Of a stretch of DNA of 62,954 nt, positions 44,240 to 54,407 are shown in pieces (within the stretch, counting starts at the first letter, position 1; each line of letters begins with the position of its first letter). This DNA comes from Methylicorpusculum sp. (lineage in GTDB: Bacteria; Pseudomonadota; Gammaproteobacteria; Methylococcales; Methylomonadaceae). Below the pieces are notes generated by a model. It was not told the origin of the DNA. It saw only the letters and a list, made by a program, of their open reading frames with translations, and ran no database searches. Both the position numbers and the translations under genes were made by a program. The DNA lies in the NCBI RefSeq assembly GCF_030651835.1, contig NZ_JAUSBX010000031.1, forward strand, positions 1 to 62,954, in the 5' to 3' direction.

Positions 44240-45832
44240 ATGAATAAGCCCTATCTGTCGAATCTACCCAAAACAGGAGTGCCCGGATTAATTGAACACT
44301 GGCGTACTGATTTACTGTCCGGTTTTCTGGTGTTTCTTATCGCTTTACCATTATGCCTCGGCGTTTCGCTGGCTTCAGGCTTTCCTCCATCGGCGGGCAT
44401 TATCACGGCAATTGTCGGAGGTTTGCTGGTTTCCCGGATTAGCGGCTCACATCTGACGATTAATGGACCGGCTGCCGGACTGATTGTGGTGATTTTTGAT
44501 GCAGTGCAAAAGCTGGGAGAGGGTGACGCACTGGCCGGTTACCGTTATACCTTGGCCGCGATTGTGGTTGCCGGCATTCTTCAGTTTTTGATGGGAAAAT
44601 TCAGGTTGGGTCAGCTGAATGCCTTTTTTCCCGCATCGGTTGTCCATGGCATGCTTGCAGCAATAGGGTTGATCATTATCGCGACTCAAAGCCATGTCAT
44701 GCTGGGTGTAACACCAGAACCGGGCAGCCTTTTTTCAACGATACTGCAGATTCCACACAGCTTATTCAGCATGAAACCGGAAATTGCCCTAATCGGCTTT
44801 TTAGGCTTGCTGATACTGATTAGCTGGCCGTTAATCAAGAGTAAAATTCCTTCGCCTGTCATCGTAGTATTGACAGGCATGCTGTTCGCCTGGCATTTCA
44901 ATCTGGATCAGGATGCGGTGGAAAACGGCACAAGCTATTTGGTATCGATCTCCGACAATTTCACGGCTGACTTTTATGTGCCCGATTTTTCCAAACTGTT
45001 CAGTGTCGCCTTTTGGGAGGCCGTGATCACAATCAGTCTGATAGGGAGTATTGAAACTTTGCTAAGTACAACGGCTGTCGATAAGCTGGATCCTTATAAA
45101 CGCAGTTCCGATCTTGATCGTGATTTAACCGCTGTTGGAATCGGAAATATTGTGGCCGGAGCAATAGGCGGTCTTCCAATGATAGCTGAAATCGTCAGAA
45201 GTTCGGAGAATGTCAGTCATGGAGCAAAAACCGGGTGGTCCAATTTTTTTCATGGCTTGTTGTTGTTACTGGTTGTCGTTTTGTTTCCTCACTTGATCAA
45301 TAACATTCCAATGGCGTCATTGGCGGCGTTATTAGTCTATACCGGTTATCGTCTGGCTTCGCCTGCTACTTTTGCCAGTGTGCTGAATGTTGGCAAAGAC
45401 CAGTTATTGATATTTGTAGTGACAATTATCGGGGTTTTAGCGACTGATTTATTGCTGGGGGTCGCGCTGGGGATAGTGCTCAAGTTGATGATTAATCTGT
45501 TTCGGGGCGTTTGGCTGCGTAATTTGTTCAAAATCTACTTTACGATAGAAGAACAATACCAGAATACGTTGATTTTCAGACTGCAGGGATCGGCGCTTTT
45601 TTCAAATTATCTGCAGTTAAAAAAAGCGCTGTTAGAGCTTGAATCGGGACAAACGATCATTTTTGATTTCACGGAAGGTTATCTGATTGATCATACCGTG
45701 ATGGACTTTTTACATGATTTTATTCGCAACTATAAGGCTCAGGGAGGGCATTGCAAAATCGTCGGCAAAGCCTTGGAGACCTTCTCTGATCATGAGCTTT
45801 CTGCCAGGCTAATGACAGAAGATGACAGATAA
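44240..45832 (+). CDS. SulP family inorganic anion transporter with STAS domain
   Basis: 530 residues. About 12 membrane helices (to about 415) with the SulP signature region (FPPSAGIITAIVGGLLVSRISG, shown in part) and a C-terminal STAS domain (about 430-525, FRLQGSALFSNYLQLKKAL). The family moves sulfate, bicarbonate or other oxyanions, usually with Na+ or H+. No carbonic anhydrase is next to it, so substrate is open. GAGGA Shine-Dalgarno. Ends before a family A-derived hairpin that may terminate its transcript. Confidence 0.9.
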   Translation: MNKPYLSNLPKTGVPGLIEHWRTDLLSGFLVFLIALPLCLGVSLASGFPPSAGIITAIVGGLLVSRISGSHLTINGPAAGLIVVIFDAVQKLGEGDALAGYRYTLAAIVVAGILQFLMGKFRLGQLNAFFPASVVHGMLAAIGLIIIATQSHVMLGVTPEPGSLFSTILQIPHSLFSMKPEIALIGFLGLLILISWPLIKSKIPSPVIVVLTGMLFAWHFNLDQDAVENGTSYLVSISDNFTADFYVPDFSKLFSVAFWEAVITISLIGSIETLLSTTAVDKLDPYKRSSDLDRDLTAVGIGNIVAGAIGGLPMIAEIVRSSENVSHGAKTGWSNFFHGLLLLLVVVLFPHLINNIPMASLAALLVYTGYRLASPATFASVLNVGKDQLLIFVVTIIGVLATDLLLGVALGIVLKLMINLFRGVWLRNLFKIYFTIEEQYQNTLIFRLQGSALFSNYLQLKKALLELESGQTIIFDFTEGYLIDHTVMDFLHDFIRNYKAQGGHCKIVGKALETFSDHELSARLMTEDDR

Positions 45833-45902
45833 TGAATAAGCCAAGCTCAGTCGGCGAAAGACCCGCATCCCTGTTTGTCTTTTAGTCAGTCTTTGTGACA
45901 CT

Positions 45903-45935
45903 CTGCAACATCCCTGTTGCAGAAGTCTTTTTATC
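45903..45935 (+). terminator. Hairpin from a partial family A element, terminator-like
   Basis: CTGCAACA-TCCC-TGTTGCAG stem followed by AAGTCTTTTTATC. The sequence is the inner hairpin of the family A repeat (fragment at about 45897-45950) and lies 70 bp after the SulP stop codon. The T-run is imperfect, so termination is probable rather than certain. Confidence 0.5.
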
Positions 45936-45974
45936 AAACACCTCACTCAATAGCAGATACCAAAAAAGTGACTT

Positions 45975-46553
45975 TTAACCGCCCAGACGGGCTGCGTGTC
46001 GCTCGCGATTTTCTGCCCGCATGGCTTCACTTTTACGTAGCAAGACATACACAGCGCCAGAGCCGCCATGCTGTTTTTGAGCAGTATGGCAGGCCTGAAC
46101 CTGTTTCAGTTCGGGAAGCCATTGGGCCAGATAACTTTTAAGCAATGTCCCGCTATTTCTTCCGTGACCAAAACTGATCAGAACACTGCGAATATTGCAT
46201 TCCTCGCATTCATTCATGAACTGCAATAATTCGTCCCGGGCTTCTTTCGGAGACTTACGGATCAGGTTAAGAACGGCTTCGTGCGGATAGTGGCCCAGCC
46301 TGACGTTTTTGAAGACGCCTGTTTGAATGCCATCACGTTTATAGCTGATCCAGTCGTCGGCTTGCAGAGTGTTTCTCAATACTAACGATAAAGGACCCTG
46401 GATTTCCTGTGCTGAATACTGCGCTTTTTGATGCCGGTATTGTTGACCGGGTGTCGCCTCTTCCGGCTTTTTGAGCACTACTGTTTCATTCTTTTTGATA
46501 GGTATAACATCGTGCATGACATGCTTAAATAATTCCAGTTCTTGAGTCATCAT
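45975..46553 (-). CDS. Smr domain protein
   Basis: 192 residues. The C-terminal half is a Smr (small MutS-related) domain: VRLGHYPHEAVLNLI, then FMNECEECNIRSVLISFGHGRN with the nuclease-site GHG, and VLLRK at the end. The N-terminal half is charged and probably disordered. Smr proteins are endonucleases or RNA/DNA-binding factors; YdaL/SmrA-like members nick DNA, and some act on mRNA in ribosome rescue. The exact role is unknown. Monocistronic on the minus strand. Confidence 0.85.
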   Translation of the reverse strand: MMTQELELFKHVMHDVIPIKKNETVVLKKPEEATPGQQYRHQKAQYSAQEIQGPLSLVLRNTLQADDWISYKRDGIQTGVFKNVRLGHYPHEAVLNLIRKSPKEARDELLQFMNECEECNIRSVLISFGHGRNSGTLLKSYLAQWLPELKQVQACHTAQKQHGGSGAVYVLLRKSEAMRAENRERHAARLGG

Positions 46554-46610
46554 CTGAAAAACCTCGTATGCAGTTGTCAGGGTTTAGAATAATTTATGAT
46601 GCAAAAGTTT

Positions 46611-47516
46611 TCAATTTCCAGGTCTGCTGACCACAAAAACGCCAATAATCACCAGTACAGTGCCTGATAACTGTAACCATGAAATGGCCTCGTTTAAAAA
46701 TACGTAAGCCAGTAATAGCGTCACGATGGGACCTATGGAACTGATGATTGATGCTGAACTGGCGCCGATTCTAAGTATGCCCGCATTCATGGCGTATGCC
46801 GGCAATACCGTGGAAAAAAGAGCCATCAGTATTACCAGCCAATATAGCTTGAATGGAAAATCGAGCAAATGTGTTCCGGAAGTCAGGCTAAAGTGAAGTA
46901 AAACCAGGAATCCCGCTATGCTCATGGTGTAGGTGGTAAATCGGGCCGAGCCTACTATTTTGATCATTGCGCCGCTACCCATGGTAAAACCGGCGAAAAC
47001 AACGGCACTGCCTAAAACCAGTAAGGATCCAAACAACCAATCCGGGGTTTTGACGGTCAGGTTATCCGCAAAGACGCAGACCAGTCCGCCATAGCAAAAC
47101 AGTAAAGCGAGAAATTCTCTGGTTTTGATCCAGCGTCTTTGCAATAACGCCGAAAACAGCACGACAAACGTGGGATATAAAAATAGCAACACGCGTTCCA
47201 GGCCGGCTGAAATGAACTGTAAGCCTTTAAAATCAAGGTAACTCGCCAAATAATAACCGGCGAAGCCCAACGCAAATAATTGAATGACTGTTTTTTTACT
47301 CAGCGATTGATTGGGCCTGTGTTTCTTTTGCTGCCAGAGGCCGATTAACAAAAAAATAGGCAAAGAAAACAGCATTCTTAACGCGAGCAGGCTGATGGCA
47401 TCCAGTTGTCCGGAAACCTGATAGGCCGACTTTACAAATATCGATTTGGTGGAAAAGCCCAAGGCGCCCATCAGAACCAGGAAAATACCGGATGCGGCCG
47501 TGTTTTTAATTTTCAA
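46611..47516 (-). CDS. EamA family (DMT) transporter
   Basis: 301 residues, ten predicted membrane helices as two EamA repeats of five (about 8-140 and 155-300); the second repeat ends in SWLQLSGTVLVIIGVFV. Drug/metabolite transporter superfamily, usually exporting amino acids, sugars or other metabolites. Nothing in the sequence indicates the substrate. No partner gene is adjacent. Confidence 0.88.
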   Translation of the reverse strand: MKIKNTAASGIFLVLMGALGFSTKSIFVKSAYQVSGQLDAISLLALRMLFSLPIFLLIGLWQQKKHRPNQSLSKKTVIQLFALGFAGYYLASYLDFKGLQFISAGLERVLLFLYPTFVVLFSALLQRRWIKTREFLALLFCYGGLVCVFADNLTVKTPDWLFGSLLVLGSAVVFAGFTMGSGAMIKIVGSARFTTYTMSIAGFLVLLHFSLTSGTHLLDFPFKLYWLVILMALFSTVLPAYAMNAGILRIGASSASIISSIGPIVTLLLAYVFLNEAISWLQLSGTVLVIIGVFVVSRPGN

Positions 47517-47585
47517 TGATTAGCCAGAATGTGCTGAAAGCATCGTGATGATTGTTAGTTTTAAAAGGTCTTTCGGCTTAGTCAG

Positions 47586-48068
47586 TTAGGTCTCCGTTAC
47601 TACTGACACCGGATCACCTCTCTTCAATAGGCCACCGGCCAGTACTTGCGCCGTCATTCCGCCATGTCCTCTCATAGCATTGTAAGCGCCTTCGCCTAGC
47701 GCTGTTTCCATTCTGGAACAAGGATGGCATGCGCCTGTTACCAGCAGCACTGTATTGCCGATGGTTATTTTTCGCTGTTTAAGGGGCAGCAGGTTTAGGC
47801 CTTTAATCACTAAATTTCGGCGCAATTGTTCAGGTTCGACGGGTTTGTCCAATAATGCCGATAGCACAGCAAGATGCTCCCATTGAAATAAGGTCACCTG
47901 CCGGGTTCCTTTTTTACCGTTGTAGTGATCGCCGACAAGCCCGCAAGCAATATCTGCCTGTACCTCCTCAACCGGCACCAGCGGCATTTTTTTACCCGGT
48001 CTTAGCCCTATCCAGACCAGTTCTCCGTTTTTTGGATAAGCATTGGCAAGATTATTTATCGTTAACAT
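47586..48068 (-). CDS. MOSC domain protein
   Basis: 160 residues from the ATG at 48068; the six residues before it (upstream ATG at 48083) look spurious. A MOSC fold with conserved Cys in VTGACHPCSRME and RRNLVIKGLNLL. MOSC proteins bind molybdenum cofactor or carry sulfur for metal-sulfur cluster use; stand-alone short forms like YiiM relate to resistance to N-hydroxylated bases. Function here is a family-level guess. It is divergent from hslO with about 120 bp between. Confidence 0.82.
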   Translation of the reverse strand: MLTINNLANAYPKNGELVWIGLRPGKKMPLVPVEEVQADIACGLVGDHYNGKKGTRQVTLFQWEHLAVLSALLDKPVEPEQLRRNLVIKGLNLLPLKQRKITIGNTVLLVTGACHPCSRMETALGEGAYNAMRGHGGMTAQVLAGGLLKRGDPVSVVTET

Positions 48069-48187
48069 TAAAGAGATATCCAAATTTAATCACGGTTGAT
48101 TATCGTATCGGAAATGAGATGTTAGGCAAGGGTTCAGTTTCTATTAGATTATAATGAGAGCTGTTTTGTTTATAGTTAGACCTTGTT

Positions 48188-49060
48188 ATGAAAGAAAATG
48201 ATTGTTTGCGCCGGTTTTTATTTGAAGATTTTGGTATCAGAGGGGAATGGGTCAGGCTTGAGCAAAGTTGGTTAGCGATAAAACAACATCAGCAAGGGCC
48301 TGATCAGGTTGTTTTTATGCTGGGCGAGGCATTGGTTGCCGCGACGATGTTATCTGCCACGATAAAGTTCAAAGGTTCAATCATTCTGCAGGCTCAAGGC
48401 AACGGTCCATTTAAAACGCTGGTTGCTCAGGCATCTGATCAGCAGAAAATCAGAGGCCTGGTTCGTTCAGAAGCAGAAGTTCCGGCAGGTTCTCTGGAGC
48501 ATTTGTTTGGCGATGGCCACCTTATCTTAACGATTAAAGCTGAAGCCAACGATCCTTATCAAGGCGTTGTACCATTAGTGGGAGAACGTTTAAGCGATGC
48601 CGTAGAGAGTTATTTTAAACATTCCGAGCAACTCAATACCCGGCTTTGGTTAAGCGCGGATGAGAACAGTGCCGTAGGTTTGTTATTGCAGGAACTGCCG
48701 GGTCAAAATCTTGATCGTGAGGATTGGAACCGGATTGAAATATTGGTAAATACGCTCAAGATGTCCGAATTGCATGAATTGGACTGTGAATCTTTATTAT
48801 TCCGCTTATTTCATCAGGAAAAAGTTAAGCTTTATCCCTGCGAACCGGTTGAATTTGAATGCTCTTGTTCCGTTGAGAAAATTGAAAATACCTTATTTTC
48901 GATGGGGAAAGAAGAATTGGCCGGTATTTTGGATGAGTACGGTCAAATTGACGTGGACTGTGAGTTTTGTGGCAGGCGATACCGTTTTGACAGTATCGAT
49001 ATAGAAAACCTGTTTGCAAATTTAAAATTGTCCGGAGGTGCTTCGAATGCGAAACATTAA
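48188..49060 (+). CDS. hslO: Redox-activated chaperone Hsp33
   Basis: 290 residues, the usual Hsp33 size. The C-terminal redox switch carries the four zinc cysteines C225-x-C227 and C258-x2-C261 (ECSCSVEKIE, DCEFCGRRY). Oxidation (hypochlorite, peroxide plus heat) releases zinc, unfolds the linker and makes Hsp33 a holdase in the cytosol. The N-terminal fold begins at LRRFLFEDFGIRGEWVRL. It overlaps the next gene's Shine-Dalgarno (GGAGG at 49034-49038), so the two are cotranscribed. Confidence 0.95.
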   Translation: MKENDCLRRFLFEDFGIRGEWVRLEQSWLAIKQHQQGPDQVVFMLGEALVAATMLSATIKFKGSIILQAQGNGPFKTLVAQASDQQKIRGLVRSEAEVPAGSLEHLFGDGHLILTIKAEANDPYQGVVPLVGERLSDAVESYFKHSEQLNTRLWLSADENSAVGLLLQELPGQNLDREDWNRIEILVNTLKMSELHELDCESLLFRLFHQEKVKLYPCEPVEFECSCSVEKIENTLFSMGKEELAGILDEYGQIDVDCEFCGRRYRFDSIDIENLFANLKLSGGASNAKH

Positions 49061-49835
49061 CAAGAGCAATTACCCAAAAGCCCATCGTCTGGTTAGATTG
49101 ATCAGCCTGTTAGTCATCATTAGCACCTTGACGGGCTGCCTTTACTGGCTCAGAGCCTTTCAAACCTATCAGCAGCTGGACGAGTTCGATAAACACTTTG
49201 GCATTGAAGTGGCTGATGAATTTTTGTTGAGTTTTAAAAAACCGATCATGTTCAGCGAAGACTTTATTTCTTTATCCGGGCTTCGTTCCAGCGAGGTGGA
49301 TCAGGAAGACAATGGCAAACGCTGGCGCTATTGGTTTCATAAAGTGGACAAGAATAACAAGCTGATCGAGCCCGAAATAAAATTTTATTTTGACCTGCAT
49401 TTTAATGCGTTGGACCAGCTTTATTCCTGGGGTTTCTCATCGTTATTTTTGCAAATTGCACCCCCTCAGTTTTTGGAAGTTTCGCTGCGGTCGTTAGCCG
49501 GAGCTGAAATTAATAAGGACAGCAAACAATTACGGGCCAATACCGACCATATCGATAAAATTTCCGCAGATTTACCTAAAAAAGCCAACGTTGTTAAGCA
49601 ATTGGGAACGCCACTTGAAATAATCGATGACAAGGAAAATGAAATTTATGTGTATCATTTTTTGCTTGATTCATTAGGCATTAATAAAGGTTATGAAGAC
49701 AGGGCTTTAAGCGTAATCAAATTAACATTTGATAAGTCAACCGATGAACTGATAAAAATGTCGGGGCGTTTTGCAGGGCTTAAAATTTCAATAAGCTATC
49801 GGAAATATATTGAGAATGTTGCTGCACATTCCTAG
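49047..49835 (+). CDS. Predicted lipoprotein of unknown function
   Basis: 262 residues from the ATG at 49047, set by GGAGG at 49034-49038 and overlapping hslO by 14 bp. Signal sequence with lipobox STLTGC (Cys at about 33 in the mature numbering of the precursor), so it should be a lipid-anchored envelope protein. The rest has no recognised domain; a mixed alpha/beta body with a WRYWFHKVDK-type segment near 90-100. Being translationally coupled to the redox chaperone suggests a role in oxidative envelope stress, but this is only positional. Confidence 0.75.
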   Translation: MRNINKSNYPKAHRLVRLISLLVIISTLTGCLYWLRAFQTYQQLDEFDKHFGIEVADEFLLSFKKPIMFSEDFISLSGLRSSEVDQEDNGKRWRYWFHKVDKNNKLIEPEIKFYFDLHFNALDQLYSWGFSSLFLQIAPPQFLEVSLRSLAGAEINKDSKQLRANTDHIDKISADLPKKANVVKQLGTPLEIIDDKENEIYVYHFLLDSLGINKGYEDRALSVIKLTFDKSTDELIKMSGRFAGLKISISYRKYIENVAAHS

Positions 49836-50140
49836 TGCTTATCGCCGCTATTTAAAATTTGCCCAAAAATAACTGCTTCGTAACTACTCGCCCGCTTGGA
49901 ATTGAGGGTGTAGGTGATTGATTGAAAAGGCTTCTGCAACAAGGACGTATTTATGCGTCCTTTGAAATCAAGCACCTACACTTAAATTCTGCCCTACCTG
50001 AAAAATCAATATTCGGGACTTTTTTTCAAACCTATCTTCCGCCTTTGTGCCCGCCCATGCCGGCAAGCTAAAAGTCAGGGTAAAAGCCAATCCAGTCAAG
50101 GGTTACACGCCCTGTTTCGCTAATTTTAAGTATACACACC
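49836..50140. other. 305-bp gene-free region before the ABC transporter gene
   Basis: Mostly a family A element (49880-49989). The remaining 150 bp contain GCCCGCCCATGCCGGCAAGC, GC-rich and otherwise unremarkable. No other gene or motif was found. Confidence 0.5.
49880..49989. mobile_element. Family A miniature element, copy 4
   Basis: Starts GTAACTACTCGCCCGCTTGG, then GGGTGTAGGTGATTGATTG, a TTCTGCAACAAGGACG centre and TTTGAAATCAAGCACCTACA. Tail is at the left, the opposite side from copy 1, consistent with both tails being parts of one inverted repeat. It occupies most of the gap between the lipoprotein gene and the ABC transporter gene. Confidence 0.78.
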
Positions 50141-51889
50141 ATGGATATCATATTTAAAGAATACGGCCGCGTTATCTGGCAGAAAAAAGGCTATTTTCTG
50201 TTGGCCTTGATCGCTCTGGGAGCGTCAGTCAGTATGGATGTTTATGTCTCGGTTTTTTATAAGAACATTGCCAATGGCTTGGCGCAGCCTTATTCGGAAA
50301 GTGTTTTTGAGACAGTCATACATAATCTCGGATGGGTTGCTCTTCTTTATGCCTGCATCTGGTTATCCTGGCGTTTTTTGGAAGTGGCCATTATTCCTTT
50401 GGACGGCGGAGGCGTTAATCTGCTGGAAAAACGTTGTTTCGAGGTGTTGAAAAAACAGAAATATGGCTTTTTTGAGAATCAATTTTCAGGCAGTCTAGTC
50501 AAGCAGGCAGGACGTTTCTCACGTTCATTCGAGATTGTAATGGACTGGTTTTTATTTCAGCTCTATCAAAACAGTCTCGCAGTTATAGTCTCGTTTGTTA
50601 TTTTTTATCAGCAACAGCCGGAATTCGCTTTATATTTTTTAGTGTGGGTTATTGTTTTTGTCGGGTGGAGTGTTGTTTTTTCCTTGTGGAAACTGCGTTT
50701 TGATAAGGCTGTTGCAGAGGGGGATTCCAAGGTCGGGGGCGTTTATTCGGATGCGATCAGTAATATATCCATAGTAAAAAGTTTTGCGATGGAAGCCACT
50801 GAGCAAGCGCAGATTAATCAGGCTTCCGATGGGGTGTATAAGAAAAAGAAAATTGCCTGGATTTTGATGTTTATTTCCTTCGCCATTCAAGGAATGATGG
50901 CGTTGGGTATGGAATTGTTGCTGGTGTACCTGATGATTCAGAAGTGGAAAAAAGGCCATTTTGAAGTCGGCGAATTTGTGTTGTTTCAATCCATTTTTAT
51001 GCTGCTGATTCATCGTTTATGGGATTTTGGCCGTAATTTCCGGACGTTTTTCAGTGCTTTAGCGGATGCTGCAGAAATGGCGGAGGTATTCAGATGCACT
51101 GATTTAGAGGTTGATGTAGAGGGCGCCAAGCCTTTGCAGATTAAGAAAGGTGAAATTCATTTTGATTCGGTTGATTTCAGCTATTCAGAGTCAAGCGAAG
51201 TCCGGTCCAGCTTATTTAAAGATTTTTCTCTTGAAGTGCGACCCGGCGAAAAAGTGGCTTTAGTGGGGCATTCCGGCTCCGGTAAAACCACATTGACGAA
51301 AATGTTGTTCCGTTTTGTTGATCCGCAAAAAGGTTCTTTAAAATTTGACGGAATGGATGCCAGAGCCTTTACACTGGAGTCTCTGCGGCGGCAAATTTCG
51401 TTGATACCTCAGCAACCGGAGCTGTTTCATCGTTCGGTCAGGGATAACATTACGCTGGGTCGGCCTGTGACCGATGCGGAGTTAACCGATGTGGTCAAAA
51501 AAGCGCAGTGTCTTGAATTTATTGAAAACTTTCCTGAAGGAATAGAGACGCTGGTCGGTGAGCGAGGCGTTAAATTGTCAGGCGGGGAGCGGCAACGCAT
51601 AGCGATTGCCCGTGCATTTCTGGAGGATGCGCCTATTGTTGTGCTGGATGAAGCCACCAGTGCACTTGATTCCCTGACAGAGAAACAGATTCAAGTCGCT
51701 GTGTTTGAGCTGATTAAAAATAAGACAGCGATTGTCATCGCGCATCGCTTATCCACTATTTTACGAATGGATAGAATTGTTGTTATGGAGAAAGGCCGGA
51801 TTATTGAGCAAGGCACACATCAGGGATTGCTTAAAATCCGGGGTAAATATTTTCAAATGTGGGAGCACCAGAGCGGTAGTTTTTTGTAA
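50141..51889 (+). CDS. ABC transporter, fused permease and ATP-binding protein
   Basis: 582 residues, a half-size type IV exporter. Six membrane helices occupy about 15-300, then the ATPase with Walker A GHSGSGKTT (about 385), signature LSGGERQRIAIARAF, Walker B IVVLDEATSALD and H-loop IVIAHRLST. It functions as a homodimer or heterodimer moving lipids, peptides or drugs outward. It is alone, with no adaptor or outer-membrane factor, so the substrate is unknown. The upstream region is a miniature element. Confidence 0.93.
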   Translation: MDIIFKEYGRVIWQKKGYFLLALIALGASVSMDVYVSVFYKNIANGLAQPYSESVFETVIHNLGWVALLYACIWLSWRFLEVAIIPLDGGGVNLLEKRCFEVLKKQKYGFFENQFSGSLVKQAGRFSRSFEIVMDWFLFQLYQNSLAVIVSFVIFYQQQPEFALYFLVWVIVFVGWSVVFSLWKLRFDKAVAEGDSKVGGVYSDAISNISIVKSFAMEATEQAQINQASDGVYKKKKIAWILMFISFAIQGMMALGMELLLVYLMIQKWKKGHFEVGEFVLFQSIFMLLIHRLWDFGRNFRTFFSALADAAEMAEVFRCTDLEVDVEGAKPLQIKKGEIHFDSVDFSYSESSEVRSSLFKDFSLEVRPGEKVALVGHSGSGKTTLTKMLFRFVDPQKGSLKFDGMDARAFTLESLRRQISLIPQQPELFHRSVRDNITLGRPVTDAELTDVVKKAQCLEFIENFPEGIETLVGERGVKLSGGERQRIAIARAFLEDAPIVVLDEATSALDSLTEKQIQVAVFELIKNKTAIVIAHRLSTILRMDRIVVMEKGRIIEQGTHQGLLKIRGKYFQMWEHQSGSFL

Positions 51890-52131
51890 GTTGAACGCAT
51901 GCTGATTTTAGCTATATCGATAATGAAACCGGATTTAAGCTTGTCTTGACTTGAAAAATCATTAAATTGTCCGTGTTACGTATTTGTTTATAAGTTACGC
52001 AGAAGATGTATCGAGAGTTCATTTATGTGCTGTGGGGGAAATGCCGACTTACTCAACTTTAATTTAAAGATTAATTTCGGTGAAATATGACAGCAGCATA
52101 ACTATTTTTTAACTATATAAGGCAAACATTT

Positions 52132-54300
52132 ATGAACACAGGGCAGTTAATATCCTATTTAATTCCGGTTTTTGGCTTTCTGGCCTTGATTTTTACCGTC
52201 ATTCGCTCCGCTTGGGTTAAAAAACAAGATGCCGGGAATGAAAGAATGACGCGAATTGCCGGGTATATCGCTGATGGGGCGATGGCTTTTCTAAAAGCCG
52301 AATACCAGGTTTTAGCGGTATTTGTTGTAGTCATCGCCGTTTTATTGGGCTGGATGGGTTCTCGTTCCGCTGATTCCTCTTGGTTAATTGCTTTTTCATT
52401 CGTCTTGGGTGCGTTTTGTTCCGGATTGGCGGGTTTTTTGGGGATGCGAATAGCGACTCAAGCCAATGTAAGGACAACACAGGCGGCCAGAACCAGTATC
52501 GGTAGCGCCTTACAGGTGGCCTTCTCCGGTGGTTCCGTGATGGGCTTGGGGGTGGTTGGTCTCGGCGTGCTGGGTTTGAGTCTGTTGTTGATTTTTTATT
52601 CTTCTTTAGGATGGGACTTTAACCGAATTGTTACGGTCATCACCGGCTTTTCTTTTGGCGCATCATCCATTGCATTGTTTGCGAGGGTTGGCGGCGGTAT
52701 CTATACGAAGGCGGCCGATATTGGCGCCGATCTGGTGGGTAAAGTCGAAGCCGGTATTCCCGAAGATCATCCGCTAAACCCTGCAACGATTGGCGATAAC
52801 GTCGGCGATAATGTCGGTGATGTTGCTGGTATGGGTGCGGATCTTTTTGAATCCTATGTGGGTTCAATAGTGGGCACAATGGTCTTGGGAGCCGCGCTGA
52901 TCGGTTCTGCCGGGTTTGAAATGAATAATGAATTTGGCGGGCTAAATGCTGCTTTATTGCCTCTTTTATTGGCGGGTGTTGGCATTGTTACATCGATTAT
53001 CGGCACGTTTTTTGTGCGCGTTAAAGAGGGCGGTGATCCGCATAAAGCCTTGAATCGTGGCGAACTGGTTGCATCTGTCTTAATGCTGGGGGCTACCTAT
53101 TGGATCACGTTGTGGATATTGCCGGCATCCTGGCAGACACCAACCGGGACTTATACTTCGATGGGGGTTTTTACGGCCATTATCATCGGTCTTTTATCCG
53201 GATTGGCGATTGGCTATGTTACCGAGTATTACACTGGAACCGGTACCCGTCCGGTTAAGCGGATTGTTGAGCAATCATTGACAGGTTCCGCGACCAATAT
53301 CATTGCCGGATTGGGTGTTGGGATGCAATCAACCGCAATGCCAATCATCATTCTTGCGGCGGCTATTATCGGGGCCTATGAGTTTGCAGGGCTTTATGGT
53401 ATCGCAATCGCGGCAGTGGGAATGCTGTCAAATACCGGCATTCAACTCGCGGTCGATGCTTATGGTCCCATTTCCGATAATGCGGGCGGTATTGCTGAAA
53501 TGGCTTCGCTGCCAAAAGAAGTGCGTAAACGCACGGACAAACTGGATGCTGTCGGTAATACGACGGCTGCCATAGGTAAAGGTTTTGCGATAGGGTCAGC
53601 CGCTCTAACTGCATTGGCGTTGTTTGCGGCCTATATGACAACGGCTAAGATAACCAGTATCGATATTTCCAAACCTTATGTGATGGCCGGTTTGTTTTTG
53701 GGCGGAATGCTGCCGTTTCTGTTTTCGTCACTGGCCATGGGCGCTGTGGGCCGGGCGGCGATGGATATGATCAATGAGGTAAGACGCCAGTTTGCAACGA
53801 TTCCTGAGCTTACGGCTGCGCTTGAAGTAATGCGTAAAAATGAGGGCAAGGAGCTTGAAGAATGGAATGAGGACGATCAGCTCATTTTTAACAACGCAGA
53901 TGGCAAGGCGGAGTACAGCAAATGTGTTGATATTTCTACAAAAGCTTCAATCCGGGAAATGGTTGTTCCCGGATTGTTGGCGGTTCTGTCTCCTGTTGCA
54001 ATTGGATTTTTAGGCGGTGCCGAAATGTTGGGCGGATTATTGGCGGGTGTAACGGTAAGCGGCGTATTAATGGCCATTTTCCAGTCCAATTCCGGCGGCG
54101 CATGGGACAATGCCAAAAAAATGATTGAAGAGGGCGTTGAAATTCAGGGTAAAACCTATCTAAAAGGGTCAGAGCCTCACAAAGCAGCAGTTGTGGGCGA
54201 TACGGTAGGTGATCCGTTCAAAGATACATCAGGTCCTTCGCTTAATATTCTGCTGAAATTAATGTCAGTGGTTGCCTTGGTTATTGCGCCGATGTTGTAA
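52132..54300 (+). CDS. hppA: Membrane-bound ion-pumping pyrophosphatase
   Basis: 722 residues, about 16 membrane helices. The pyrophosphate site carries [17 protein letters not shown], then [20 protein letters not shown], and a third acidic motif ([11 protein letters not shown]) near the end. It pumps H+ or Na+ outward using pyrophosphate. The [10 protein letters not shown] segment has Ala where K+-independent enzymes have Lys, indicating a K+-dependent subtype; I cannot separate H+ from Na+ pumping. It lets the cell save energy from biosynthetic pyrophosphate. A Rho-independent terminator follows. Confidence 0.95.
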   Translation: MNTGQLISYLIPVFGFLALIFTVIRSAWVKKQDAGNERMTRIAGYIADGAMAFLKAEYQVLAVFVVVIAVLLGWMGSRSADSSWLIAFSFVLGAFCSGLAGFLGMRIATQANVRTTQAARTSIGSALQVAFSGGSVMGLGVVGLGVLGLSLLLIFYSSLGWDFNRIVTVITGFSFGASSIALFARVGGGIYTKAADIGADLVGKVEAGIPEDHPLNPATIGDNVGDNVGDVAGMGADLFESYVGSIVGTMVLGAALIGSAGFEMNNEFGGLNAALLPLLLAGVGIVTSIIGTFFVRVKEGGDPHKALNRGELVASVLMLGATYWITLWILPASWQTPTGTYTSMGVFTAIIIGLLSGLAIGYVTEYYTGTGTRPVKRIVEQSLTGSATNIIAGLGVGMQSTAMPIIILAAAIIGAYEFAGLYGIAIAAVGMLSNTGIQLAVDAYGPISDNAGGIAEMASLPKEVRKRTDKLDAVGNTTAAIGKGFAIGSAALTALALFAAYMTTAKITSIDISKPYVMAGLFLGGMLPFLFSSLAMGAVGRAAMDMINEVRRQFATIPELTAALEVMRKNEGKELEEWNEDDQLIFNNADGKAEYSKCVDISTKASIREMVVPGLLAVLSPVAIGFLGGAEMLGGLLAGVTVSGVLMAIFQSNSGGAWDNAKKMIEEGVEIQGKTYLKGSEPHKAAVVGDTVGDPFKDTSGPSLNILLKLMSVVALVIAPML

Positions 54301-54321
54301 ATCGGCTAAGTCTGCCTTAGA

Positions 54322-54357
54322 AGCCTCGCTTGTTAATTCAATGCGGGGCTTTTTTTG
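54322..54357 (+). terminator. Rho-independent terminator of hppA
   Basis: AGCCTCGC ... GCGGGGCT (one G-T pair) followed by seven T. It lies 21 bp after the hppA stop codon. Confidence 0.85.
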
Positions 54358-54407
54358 CAATGAATAATGACGGGATGAGTCTGTTTTCTCAGAATCAGTA
54401 TTGAACT

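Noticed and set aside
43730-44247. Reading frames on both strands with repeated RRK and LTAASLLP segments
   Set aside because: They are produced by the two family B elements and have no counterpart outside them.
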